NCBI RefSeq assembly: GCF_020921035.1
Contig: NC_063157.1
Span: forward strand, 24,879,015-24,943,014
Length of the DNA stretch: 64,000 nt
Source: Rhodamnia argentea
Taxonomy: Eukaryota > Streptophyta > Magnoliopsida > Myrtales > Myrtaceae
Direction of reading: 5' to 3'
The notes beneath the pieces are model-generated. The model made no database searches, was not told the DNA's origin, and saw only the letters and a list, made by a program, of their open reading frames with translations. Positions 10,451 through 22,500 of this stretch are shown here, piece by piece (within the stretch, counting starts at the first letter, position 1; each line of letters opens with the position of its first letter). The position numbers and the translations under genes are program-made.

Positions 10451-13233
10451 ATGCCCGAGCTGACGGACGGGCACAAGGTCCTCATCCAAGCCCTGATTTC
10501 GCGCGGCCCTCTCAGCGAGAAGGACTTCCACGCCGTCTTCAATGGCGTCACCGGAAAAAACCCAGGTACCTTCGGTTCCGGCGGCTCCATCGTGCGTTTT
10601 TCGTCTGTATGTACTGTCAGGAGCGGTCCAATCGAGAACCTTCAGGTTTACTCGGTAGTGCGATGTTGGGTTTTATGCAAAGTCCTAATGCCTTTTTTGC
10701 GCAGCTAATCATAAGCAGCTGTTCAACGATTATCTCCTGAAGATCAATAAGGACCTCTCGCACGTTCAGTGCGAGCTGCGTGGATGCAGGAACCAAAACG
10801 ATGGCCAGGTTTTCTATGGATTTGTCAATAACGTCTCCGACAATCAATCAGAGCTCGGGACTAAATACTCAGTTCCACAGATTGCTTTCTACAAGTGCAT
10901 TGTATGTCTCGCTGCCTTTCAGTTTGCTTTAGCGATTCTATGTTTTCCAGTTCTGATGTGCTTTCTCATTGTTTGGACAGAGCAATTCTCTTGTCTCTTT
11001 TAATATCTTCTAGCTTCAAATGTGTTTGGAAATGTTTTTCATGGGTTTTTCTGGTGAGAGAGAGGTGTGTTCATCTCTTGAAGGCATAAAGCTGACAATC
11101 TCATTCATTGTTGGAAATCACGATCATCTCAGATGAACTGGTAGCGAAATGGCTTAACTTGCCAAGGCTTGTGGAACTGGGTAACTTGAAGAAATGGCAA
11201 AATAAGTTAAAGAGTCTCCGGTGAAAAAATGTGATCTTGTCTAGAAGCGAGAGATCCATGTCTCTGTGGCTTTGCCTGTCTATTCCAGGATGCCGTTTTG
11301 ATCATGTCTTTATAATGATTTAAATTGCTGCCCACTTCTATCGAAGTGAAAAATAATGTCGTTACTTTTCTTTTGCTAACATGATGTGATTTTTATGTTC
11401 AATGATATTCAGTTTATTCTTGTAATCACTGTTTTCAGATAGAAGCAATGGTGCAAGATGCCACTGCTCAAGGCTGCATATCTGATATTGATGCTCTAAA
11501 TATACGGCTGGAAAATCAGGTTGAAGTTTCTGCCTCCGCATAAATACTGACTAATATGAATTGTTGTGCCGCCATTGTTTAGAAAGGAGTACGTTATGCA
11601 TTCTTATGACATTTTTTTGCATGGTTTTGCAAAATGAGATAATTCTCGATATTTCAGTCATATCTTTTGCTTTGATAAACTGGTCAAGATTTAATTTGTG
11701 GATCGCCAATTATTAGAAGTATAAAGGGCGAAGTGGTCTTTAGGACCCTTAGCTTATTTTGTTACTGATTACTACTGTATATATATCCACCTTCACTGAA
11801 AATACAATAATTTTCCCTTCACATGGTATTGAAGTTCTGGTGAGAAAAGCAAAGCTTGGTTTCGGTCCTACTTGATTTTTTATAAAATGCCAGGACGACA
11901 TGTTTATTTCACTCTTAACCATTAAAGAGTGTAGATACAAGTGAATAGCGAAACTATCCAAGTTTTCTATGAACTTATTCATTTCCAAAATTCGGTAATT
12001 TTTGAAATTTCTCAATAGTCTGATCATTTATGCTGAGGGCCTCTGTTTTATCTACAGGTGCTGAATGGAGCTGTGCCGCAGTCACAACACAATTCTCTTG
12101 GTGTCCCTGCTGCATTTAGGAATTTTTCTATATCCCAGAAAGAAAAAACCCTTGAGCAACTTGTGCGGGACAAGTGGCTTTGTTCGATCCCAGATGGTAA
12201 GATAGGGCTCGGCGTTCGATCTTTCCTTGATCTGAGAAGTTGGTTCCGCAGTAATGATATCCCTTCATGTGAAGTATGTAATGAAGCTGCTGTGAAGGTT
12301 GTCTCCCTCTCTTTCTTGATGATGTTAGTCAACAATGCTTATATGTTTCATGTTGTTTTGACATGTCTAGATCTTCTATATTTATGTGATTGGCAACATA
12401 TTGCTTTGGGGAAAAATGTGACTCATAAATGAGTTCTCTTGCCGTCATTGCCTATTCCAGTTTGTGTTGAAACATGCATGGAAAATATATGTTTACATAT
12501 GGTGCATTAAACAGTGAAATGCGATCCTGTGAAGTGCCAAGCACTTTGAAGTTTCATAGTAGTACACTAGTTTAACAATAATAACAATGGCATCTTTTTA
12601 CTGAACTATCTGACTCGTCGTGCACGTGGGATTGCGAGCCAAATGCACATCAAGTATTTGTGCTTTACTGTAAAACAAAAGACATTGCAACGCATTACTA
12701 AAGGATCTGATTTCTATCTCTGTCCGACAGGCGGAATTGTGCCCGAATGATGATTGTAATGTTCGAATCCATCAATATTGCCTGAATAAACGATTTTCCC
12801 GGAAGAAGGTATGTCTTTATGGGTTCCTTATAATACCACTGTCTAGTTCAGATAATTTTCAGTGCTAGAGTTAAATTATATCTCGCAGGTTGAGCGAGTT
12901 TGTCCTGGTTGTGGCCAACAGTGGAGATGTGTACTGCCCGAAGTGGAAGAAATAGAGGAAGAGGATGCTCAAGATGTGCAAATCCAAAGCCAACCACTCT
13001 CGCATCCAAAGAGGACGCTTCGAAGCAGGGCAGCTACAAATGCTGACGCTCTATTAGCATCTTCAAGTCAAGATGTGCAAATCCAAAGCCAACCACTCTC
13101 ACATCCAAAGAGGAAGCTTCGAAGCAGGGAAGCCACAAATGCTGACGCTCTATTAGCGTCTTCAAGTCAAGGTGCCCCTCATAGTTCTGATTTTAGAAGG
13201 ACAACTCGAAGCTCTGCCCGCCTGAGATCATGA
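10451..13233 (+). CDS. NSE1: SMC5/6 complex subunit NSE1 (RING-like), six exons
   Basis: The 351-residue product is NSE1, the winged-helix and RING-like subunit that with NSE3 and NSE4 forms the kleisin subcomplex of the nuclear SMC5/6 genome-maintenance machine. Exons are 10451-10565, 10705-10901, 11439-11519, 12058-12297, 12731-12808 and 12889-13233. Residues 1-200 form the tandem winged-helix region (LIQALISRGPLSEKDFHAVF, then GTKYSVPQIAFYK). Residues about 202-245 hold the RING-like zinc-binding motif CEVC-CPNDDC-H-C-CPGC (C4HC3). After the RING, the last 90 residues are acidic and then basic, with a 33-residue unit present twice. The start MPELTDGHKVL fits the family. In Arabidopsis the homologue is embryo-essential (EMB1379). 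Product assignment is secure; the exon joins keep frame throughout. Confidence 0.94.
12973..13170 (+). repeat. 99-bp tandem duplication in the NSE1 last exon
   Basis: Two adjoining 99-base units (12973-13071 and 13072-13170) start with GATGTGCAAATCC and differ at about five positions. They encode two 33-residue copies starting DVQIQSQPLSHPKR and ending LLASSSQ. Because the unit is a multiple of three, the frame is kept. High identity indicates a fairly recent slippage or unequal exchange event. Confidence 0.95.
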
Positions 13234-14959
13234 TGTCATCTGTTTATAGTAAATTGTTCCCTTTTTGTAGTCCGGCAGAAGGGCTAGCATTTTGTAATTA
13301 GCTTTGAGATTTCTGGTACTAGATTTTCCTAGTTTATGTGGTGATTTTTGGGTACTGCGCATTCTTTGCTTGGTTGCCTGTCTGGAAGCTGCAAACTTCA
13401 GTATTTATGCTGCAACTAATAGCTAGCCAGGTTGGTCGAGTTTATCATTACATTCAATTGGACAAATGCAATGCGTTGTCATCTTTTCGTCTCGGCATGT
13501 CGGGAATAAGCTTGAGTCCATCACAGACACGAGAAACTCTCAGATTTCATCTCCAGTCCCAGGCGTCTTTAATGAATTTGCGAGGAACTCCATAGGGTCA
13601 GTGCATGCGAATTTATGCCCTGTTGTTTCTCAATGCCTCTCTGCTCTGGATAATGGATAGGTCCTTGGTTTTTCGAGAATGAGCACATCATATCTCTTGG
13701 GAATACCGAGGTGTCAAATCATTGACGTGAAGAAAGGCACTCATCTGCGAGCTTGCTTTAATGATGTCGCTAGAGGTTTCCAGTGAGGAACCAAGCATTA
13801 TTCTATTTGCAGGAGGCGGAATAAAGTGACGCCGAGGATGAGAAACATCTTGTGGGCCAGTGTGATGGTTGGAAGTATTGCTCTGTCACTGAGATACGTT
13901 CGGCTCGTGAATCGGATGCTCTTGATGCATGAGTCTTTATGTGCGCCAATTTTGTTTTTGTTGGTTTTAGACATTCATGAAACACGACTGTTTTCGAGAC
14001 TAAATCTATTACACTTTTGTCAATTTATATCTAAATATTTTCCTAGATAAAAATATTTGTTGTTCATTTATCTAAATGATAAATACAGTAATTATACAAT
14101 GTGATGTCGGCAAAAACCGAAAAAAGTGGAGTTATGATAAGCCAAAGAGGAAAAATTGTAAAAGAAAGTTTTATTCCTATTGTACTTTTGTCTATTCGGT
14201 CCTAAACTTTTTAATTTTACTAATTTAATTTTAAACCTTTTGCGGTTGTGCCAATTTAATTCATCCAATCAATTTTGACTGAGTGACGCTAATCTGGCTA
14301 ATTTTTAACAATATTTTAATTTTAATTTTAATTTTAATTTTCTTTTCCTTTTCTTCTTCTTCCAGTAGGTTGCCGCGCTGGCAACTATCCAGAGGCTAGA
14401 GTCGGTGAGGTCAACCTCGCCCAACAATAGTGAGGCGACTCCTTGCCAATGGCCAGCAGCCCTAGTCTTTGGCTTCCCATAACTCCCCCTTTTTATGATT
14501 TTGTTGACATCGCATTGTATAGTTTACCAGTCCGACGAGCTTATGCATGAGTGTATTTATCATTTAGATAAATGAACGAAATTTCATCCATGAACATATT
14601 TAGCTATAAATTATTATTGATAATAAAGACATTTTCTACCGGCTAATTATTTCGAGTGATATAATCGATCGCTTTTCAATAAAGTATTTTTTAAATCATA
14701 AAATTTTCGCGAAACGGAAGGAGCCTTAACTCGGGAAATTTTCGGCACGAGTCGCGTGTTAAAAACTGTATTTTCGACTTTGCTTTACTGAGGGTGGAGA
14801 TTCGGCTTTATTAGTTATAATTTCATTTTCCCTTAAGAATTTTTGCCCTAAAACTTGGGGGTTAAGGAACAAAAAAGGGAAAGAAAGGCCGACTCTTTGT
14901 ACGCGCTAGTAAGACTGCTAGTACGGCTTGGAAAACACTTTGCCAACTTCGATTCCAAT
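13234..14959. other. Spacer between NSE1 and the DUF632 gene
   Basis: The NSE1 3' flank is followed by AT-rich DNA. A one-armed foldback remnant (14150-14300, 'cggtcctaaactttttaattt') precedes repeated TTTTAA units near 14315-14340. No gene is supported. Confidence 0.5.
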
Positions 14960-15199
14960 CGGCGCACTCTAACATGCATGGAAACTTTCACGACAACGAC
15001 ACTTCGTTTCTTCAGCACAACTCCCCGTTTTTCCTCCTCCTTCTTTTTACTTCTTTCGACCGCGAACAACTCTGACCCGTCTCTCCGATCAAAACCAACG
15101 CTCCCGACGCGCGCCTCCTTCTCGTGGACTCTTGTGGTCGGCGCTCTCTCTCTCTCTCTCTCCTCCTCCGGCGCATCCGTCGCTCGACGACTTCATCAG
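14960..15199 (+). promoter_or_regulatory. Probable non-coding first exon/5' leader of the DUF632 gene
   Basis: A pyrimidine-rich stretch with a CT run at 15146-15164 ends in CATCAG/GTGACC, a plausible splice donor at 15200. The next acceptors (TTTTCAG ending at 16714, or TTATCTAG ending at 16743) lie just before the first DUF630 coding sequence. A 1.5-kb leader intron would explain the distance. A (GC)n tract at 15240-15256 lies in this intron. Exact ends are inferred. Confidence 0.4.
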
Positions 15200-16743
15200 G
15201 TGACCTTAGCTTCTGCTCCGATGATCAATCCTTGCTCCTGCGCGCGCGCGCGCGCGTTTTGATCGCGCGCTTTCGCGCGTCGCGTGCTTGTTACGGCTGT
15301 TGTTGCTTTTGTTGTGATCGGCGGAGCGTGGCTCTGTTGCCCGGACCGCGTCCCTTCGCGGCGGGGCTCCGGTTCTGTTTCCAGCCTCTTGACTCGTTCT
15401 TATGCTTGTTTTCCCGATTGATCAATCCGTAGAATCGATTGGTGTTGTGAATTTCGCTAGGTTTTTGCTGAATTCCCGCAGCTTCCCTGTGCTCCAGCTA
15501 GTCTCTTATACTCTGATGAGTCGCGGAATTCCTTGTTTTTTTTTTTTTTTTTGGTCTTTTCCCTTCTTTGGAAAGAGCTCGGGTTTTGAACTCGATCCCT
15601 CCTAGGCTCCGGATGGTTCTGGAATCCTCTCGGCTTATTTTCCATCCCATCGGACTTTTTGTTCACAGGTCAATTTGATTTGATGGAGCTTCCCCTGTTT
15701 AGAGTTATCGAGGATATGTGAAAAATAGGAATCATCGAGAAGTAATTCAACGCCTCTCACTTCATGTCTGGTGATGACGGGTTGACTTTGTTTATCTTCG
15801 AGAGCATAACGGCTTCAACGGTTGGCCGCGTTCGGTATCAGTGGTCACCTGATCGCTACGATTTCTAAGAGGCGAGTAGATGTGTGAAGGTGAAGGACGT
15901 TGGTTTGGAGGAATTAAAAGTTGTCAGCTTTGAGAACCATTTCTTTAGTTTTCGCCCTGTTAGAAGAACTTCCTTACTATTAGATATTGATTATGAGCAA
16001 GTTCTCTCTCTTCATCTTTGGTTTATTTGGTTGTTAGCTTGTTCATCCGTGGACAATTTTCTTTTTCATTGCTTGTAGTGCCAGCATGTAGGATAGTAAA
16101 TATATCTTGAAATCAGACATGAAAGCTGAGCATTGATCGCTTTCTTTTTGCATTTGTTCTTGATTGATTCTGTTTATATTGCATTAGGATTTTTAGAGAA
16201 CCTATGTTCTTCTGCTGCCTGCCCTACTCGTTCAAGAGCTCGTGGACTAAACTTGCGGAATTTGTGCAATCTCAATCAGTTCCAAAGTTCTTCCTGTTCC
16301 CTTCCGTTTTGGAAAAGTAAATAAGGGGAACCTCGTCTTTTACAATGCCGATTCTTTGTTATGATCTGCTGTTCTGTTAGCTAGTCATATCTGGAGGTAT
16401 GTGTAGATGTCAGTGAAAAGGTTCATCTGGGACCGCTGTTAAACAATCTAAGATCTTGAATTGCCAGTTGGTCGCGATATGAAATTGCATTGAGGGCCAT
16501 TCTCAAATCTCCATTTCTGTCAAATACTTCCACATCTAAAACAAGTATTCTTAGTCTAGTATTTTGGCTGAATGAGCAGTATAGCACACCTTAACCACAC
16601 TTTAATTTATTTTTAGAACTGTGCTTTTAGGTCAGTCAATGGTGTTCACAAGATCTAAAAGCGATGGTCCTTATACTTTGGATTTATCTGATAAACTGAA
16701 CGAATAATTTTCAGGGATCGACATTTTCCGTGTAATTATCTAG

Positions 16744-19700
16744 AAAGAAGCTGCAGAATGCCTTGGAAAAGGGACTTACCAGCTCTAAAGCGGAAGAAGA
16801 TAAGGCCCTGCAGCTTTGTCGGGAGAGGAAAAAGTTTGTTAGGCAAGCCGTTGATGGCTGGTACTCCCTTGTGTATGCACATGTCACATATGTGCAATCA
16901 TTAAGGAACGTAGCATCAGCTCTCATCAAGTTCTTTGAAACAGAAGCTCCAAAGGACGTTTCCTTGTATACCTCTACTAGTGCAACACCTGAGCCACTTG
17001 CATACACTGAGAAGTCCATTTTCCAATTTTCATTTTCACCTCCCTCAGGGTCACGCCGTTCCCATGGCAAGGGAACTCTTTCCCCATCCCTATCGCCTGC
17101 TTCCTCTTCTGTGCAAGCCGGTTATACGAAGTTTCAAGGTAGCTATTCTACAAGAGTTGAAGAAACACTTGCTCCGCCTGCTACTCAGACGGTGACTTCA
17201 TCTTGTACTCCAGAAAATGTTCCACATTGTTCCTCAAAAAAACCAGAAACCTCGCCATTGAAGAATCCTGCGGTCCCTCCTGGAAGTCCGTTGTGGGATT
17301 ACTTTAGTCAGTCCCATCCAATCGACCATCAGTTTTCATTACTTGAAGGGAAGGGAGTGAGGCAAGGATCTAAGAATTCTGATGATGAAAAGGAAGTTTC
17401 TGAGCCAGAAAATGATGGGGAGAAGGCTTCTTTTTCCAGCGCTGAAGAATCTCTGGATTCTGAAGATGAGTTCAGCGTGGCTTCCGCTGATACTCCAGTT
17501 GGCAGATCTGAGAATTCTAACAGGGTGAATGATGAGGGTAAGCCTAGTTTATCACTGACAAGAGCTTCGGGAATGAATTCCTCGAAAGTAGAAAAGGGCT
17601 ACTCCCCTGATTTATCACCCTTGAGGAAGACATCTCCTGTGGTTGATCTGGAAGCTGACGCAGAGAAAATATCATTCGAAGAAGATTCTAGTGGAGCTAA
17701 GTCTCATCCAAAGGACTTCATTTCAAGCATCAGAGACATTGTACGTCTATTCCTAAAAGCTTCGGAGTTCGGAAAAGAAGTTCCACGGATGCTAGAAGCA
17801 AACAAACTGAACATGCAACTAGTATGCCCGATGAAAGAGAAGAAAGGTCCTCTCCTCTCTCTCTGGCCGAATTTTTGTATCAAACATTGTGGCTTTATTG
17901 TCCCTTGTCGCCTTTCACATCTAGGTTTGAGAATGCATTTATTATATGTAGTGCTGGTACACTCTATTTGCTGGATATTAATTTGGCGTGACTGATTTAA
18001 TTAAGTATTCCAAAAGTTATGTATGAGAAGTTTTTACAGTTGCTTTAAAAGCTGATTGGTCCAACTTCCTTAAATCATAAAACTCCATTAAGCATTTAAA
18101 GAATTCTATGCTTGAGTTCTTGTTTAGCTTCTATGCATCATACTTTTGGATCAGTCCTTTTCTACCATCGTCCATTCAATTTCCAAAGGTTTTAAACAGA
18201 GAAGTAATGTGGCAGGTGAGCCAATTGTGCTAAAGTATCTTCGAGCTTGTTTCTCTTGCGGGGAAGACTATGAGCAAGTTCAAGGTGAGCCCGCGTATCT
18301 CTGTGACTGAGCTGCAGACTAGTGCATGTGATCAACGCATTGTATCTTTGTTGAATCTGAAAAATGTGATCATCTAGTTGACAACTTCATTGTGAGTTGC
18401 CTTCATCCTTGTTTTGTAGTAAGGATAACCTCATTCAGATTGTGTCTCTCACTTATATTTGTTGTTGTGGCTTCTCCATCAAATCAAATCATCTGTTCAG
18501 AAACAACCCTCAAGAAAATTGCGTTGCTCAACTTACATGGCTTGTGTTATACAAAAAGACACTTCTTTCTTAAAGAAACTTATATATCCGTCCTTGTCAA
18601 AAGTGCGGAGGGCCATGTATTTTTATTTTTTCTTTCCTTCTGTAAAATCCAGATGAAGTGCCTATGCCTGATAGATTAGCTTGCAGAGCCTATATGTGAC
18701 TGGCACATTCTCAAATCCACAAAAAATGCTCAAAGTTGATATGACAACTAAGAAAGGCAGACTGTCTTCTGATGTTGTCTCTGTAAGTTCCCCAGACAAC
18801 AGGGGTGAATCGAAATTTCTAGTGTTTTAAATGCTTGAAAGTTTTCTGAAGTGCTTAAAATTGCTGTAGTTTTCATTATATCTGTGATTTTCTAAGCTAC
18901 ATGAAAGATAAATAAGCTCACACTGTTGAAAATAATTAGGTTCAATTCTGGCAAATTTACACAAAACTCTGTAAAGTCTTATGCTGCATGTGTGCATGTG
19001 AATTTTTTTTTCTTCATGGCATCCTCTTGTATGTGAGAAGTAAGGAAGTACTTTAGCTTGTTAGAAAGTGCAGCAAGAATTTTGTCCATAATATGTGTAA
19101 AACTGATGTGAAAGTAAAGTTGTTAGAAAGAGCAGCTAGATTTTTGTCCGTAATATGTGTGGGAACTGATTGTGTTCATTGCTTTGCTTTCACATCAAAC
19201 TTCTTAGCTAATTTTTGTTTGTATCATTTAGAGTCTGCTCAAACTGCAGTAAAGTATTTAACTTGGCACAGAACTGCTTCTCCTCATTCCATTTCTTCTT
19301 GGAATCCTCTGAGGCTGAATCCAAAGGATGAAATTGAGGAGCTCGGTGGCAATCTCTCTGATAACTTTTGCATGATTTCGGGCAGTCATGCTTCTACGCT
19401 GGATCGCTTATATGCATGGGAGAGAAAGCTTTATGATGAAGTCAAGGTATTGTTGAACTTTTATGGGATTAATTGATGATTGTTTTAAAGTGCAATGAAT
19501 GTAATATGACATGACAGTACTCTGATATATCAGAGGCCAGTGGCACAAAAAAGGCTTTAAATTATGATGTCGATGAAATGAAAAGAAGATGCACAATGTG
19601 CTATGATACATTTTGAACAATCCTCAAATTGTGAGCAAACATGTAAGCTCATTTTTTTTTTCTCCCCAAATATGTCAGGCGAGTGGGATAATTAGAAGGA

Positions 19701-20843
19701 AGTATGACTTGACATGCCAACTTCTAACACAACTTGAATCAAAGGATGCACAAAGAGTTCGAATTGATAAGACCCGTGCGGAGATCAAAGATTTGCACTC
19801 AAGAATCAGAGTTGCGATTCAGAGGATTGATTCAATTTCAAAGAGCATTGAGGTACTAAGGGACAAAGAGCTGCAACCACAACTTGAAGAGTTGATTGAA
19901 GGGTATTACTTGTCATCTCTGCCTATTTATGACTGCTGGTTTTTCTCTCGCTGCTTGACTGCGTGTCACAAAATTTCTGGGCATGGACACATGTTTGCAC
20001 AAGAATTTGGGAATGCTGTCTCCCTTCAAAAAGATTGAACTCAAGCTGTCCCTAACCCGCATTCCTGCTATTATTCTTTTTCCTCCCCAACTATGATTTA
20101 GAGTTATCTGAGTTTTCTGGTCATGAGACATTCAACTCATACTGTTTGGGGTCTATTCCTCAATATGTTGCAGGTTAAGTAGGATGTGGGAATTGATGTC
20201 CGAGTGCCACAGTCTTCAGTTTACCATAATCTCAGTGGCACACAACAACTGCAACGCCAAGATTACCATACAGCGGCAGAAGACAGTCTACCTTCAAAAT
20301 GAGCTGGGCTCTCTCTCTTCGAGTTTTATGAAGTGGATTGCTGCCCAGAAATTCTATCTGCAGGCAATAAACAACTGGCTTGATAAATGCGTCTTGATTC
20401 CTCAAAAGACTTCAAAAAGAAAGAGAAGGGTACAACCCCCATCAATAAGGAACTTTGGTCCCCCAATATATGTAACATGCGGTGTCTGGTTGGAGATGCT
20501 CGATTCCTTGCCTACCAAGGAAGTTACAGATTCCATCAGGGGTTTAGCAGCTGAGGTTTCTAGCTTTTTACCACGTGAAGAAAGAAGCCAGAAAAAGATT
20601 GGAAAATGGCCGCATCCATCATCCTCAAATGCTGACAATGAGTGCGACCCGGCTTATGATATATTATTGAGCAACGAAGCTCCGGAGGGACGCACTTCAC
20701 ACTTTCATCATATCCAATCAAGATTGATGGACGTTCTTTTTCAGTTAAATAATTATGCAGAGTCGTCCGTGAAGAAGTACACAGAACTGGAGAAGGCCAT
20801 CCAGGATGCAAAAAACCACTATGAGCACTTGAAGTCCCAATGA
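16744..20843 (+). CDS. DUF630/DUF632 protein (NRG2-like family), five coding exons, start codon missing
   Basis: The gene encodes about 750 residues of the plant-specific DUF630-DUF632 family, which includes the nitrate regulator NRG2 and is usually plasma-membrane or nuclear. Exons are about 16744-17846, 18216-18284, 19232-19446, 19679-19902 and 20174-20843; frame is continuous to TGA. DUF630 is at the start (DKALQLCRERKKFVRQAVDG, with YVQSLRN). A long Ser/Pro-rich linker with WDYFSQSHPID follows. DUF632 runs from DFISSIRDI through KEVPRMLEANKL, CFSCGED, YLTWHRTAS, GSHASTLDRLYAWE, LHSRIRVAIQRID, LQPQLEELIEG and NFGPPIYVTCGVW. Family members start Met-Gly (often a myristoylation site) just before SSK; here that position is AAG GGA (16769-16774) and no in-frame ATG lies between the upstream stop at 16733 and the domain. 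Several conserved DUF630 positions also differ. It may use an upstream exon, a non-AUG start, or be newly inactivated. Confidence 0.85.
19058..19180 (+). repeat. 62-bp tandem duplication in a DUF632 intron
   Basis: Two neighbouring units start TTGTTAGAAAG (19058 and 19120) and share 'ttttgtcc.taatatgtgt'. The second copy is diverged at several sites. It lies in the intron before the third coding exon and has no coding effect. Confidence 0.7.
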
Positions 20844-22500
20844 CAGGTTCAGGTTCTTTGTAAAAAAAAAAATATATAGGTTCAGAAATTGTAATTTTCC
20901 ATTCTGAAAATATTTCAGACAGTTTAGGATGATGAGTAGGGTTTTACATTTACTAGAAGAGGAACCATAGCAGAGATGAAGGAAACCACGCATTAGTCTT
21001 CATTCTTTAGTTTTCTCAAGCATTTGTGACGATCATACAATGTTTGCACAAACAATGGGTCAATCCCATGCCCCCCAACTGCAGGTGGTCAATGTACATG
21101 TTTTACAAAGTTGATGTAAATATTGGTTCAAGTTGCTTGTGGTTGTAGGTATTGGAGTATGTAGGGCTGGGGAGATACACTGTCTAATGTAGGGACGGTC
21201 GCTTGTATAAATGCAACTAGTTGCATCGTGCTGGAACAGTTCTGTACAATATTTAAAGGATTACAAAGTGTCAATGTTTGTTTTCTTCTGTATTATGTTT
21301 ATCTGTCTATGCCTACATACATCAGTGTACACTCGCACACAGTTCTTGCATCTTGCATCAGTTCTTCTCTGAGCAGGCTATTTCTGGAGAAATCTATGGA
21401 GGTTGTCTCTTGAAACAACCACGATCTCTGTCAGCTGGCCAAGAATGGCGGAATTTGCGTGGGATACTTGCATTTACGCCATTCTAAAGAAATAGAGACT
21501 TCGAGAATCTCGCACTGGTTGTGGATTTCAATATTCGGGTCTGTTCAAGATCGATTGATTCAGGGCGCGAAAAGGGTCTCGCACTGATTAATAGCTCTTT
21601 GTTCGGAAAAAGCAGGGCTTTCTTTTCAAAGAGCTTTATGCAGATCTTGTGGCTGTTCTTTCTTGCCTAGTCGTGTAGATTTGGGTTTTCCCTTCTTCTT
21701 TGTTTCGTTCATGGTATGCACAGCCTGAGAGTCGGTCGTCGCTTCAAGGTCGCTTGGTGAGTTAAGCAAAGATTTTTCCGCTCATTTAGTTCATTCCTAC
21801 CTCAGTTGAATCATTCCCCCCCAACTTAATGTACGACTGATTCTGAAACCTACTGCACATCCCCGTCGCGGCATAACAACTACGGATGATGTCAGATGTT
21901 TCAACACTAGCGAAACTGATAATCCTAATCTAATCAAACCAAGTCAACTTAGGACTTTCATCAATTACACCATTTGTCTCGGTCTAAACAAGATGGGAAA
22001 CCAGTCAACAATTCGGTTCGATGTTGGCTTAAAACTTCTCCCGGGCAATTAAAGTGGCATGTCAGCACGTGAAATCGTCTGGTTTCATATCCAACTCGAA
22101 CAATTTCTCGTCGAATCGCACAAGGAATGTGCAAGTGTTGGGATCACTTACGGAGATCTTAGGCGAAAACCAACGCTCGACATGTTATGATCGTCGTCTT
22201 TCAATCGCATCGGGCGCGGAGAGATGATACTTTCCATTAGATACCATACAGCTTGCTATCTACCAATTAACTTAACCTTATACTATGACCCTGCTTTAGT
22301 TTATGCTATAATGTATGATCTCTAGATACCAACGAAACGATTGTTTATGTGACACCTCTATTTTCACACAATGACGTAACTCTGTGTTTTATGAAATTCA
22401 TCCAGCGCACCCAATAAATTAAGTAAATATATTTATTTATTTTTCCTTTTTCCACCATGCTATATATACTGACCCGGTCTTCAACAAACACTAGAGTTTT
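20844..22500. other. Spacer between DUF632 (3' end) and NHL13-like gene (3' end)
   Basis: This is a convergent spacer: both neighbours end into it. The first 400 bases are the likely DUF632 3' UTR. Nothing further is recognisable; short open frames at 21.2-21.5 kb have no family features. Confidence 0.5.

Noticed and set aside
15007-15432. Plus-strand open frames near the DUF632 leader
   Set aside because: Composition-driven (CT run, CGCG tract); no similarity to the DUF630 N-terminus and no clean in-frame join to 16744.
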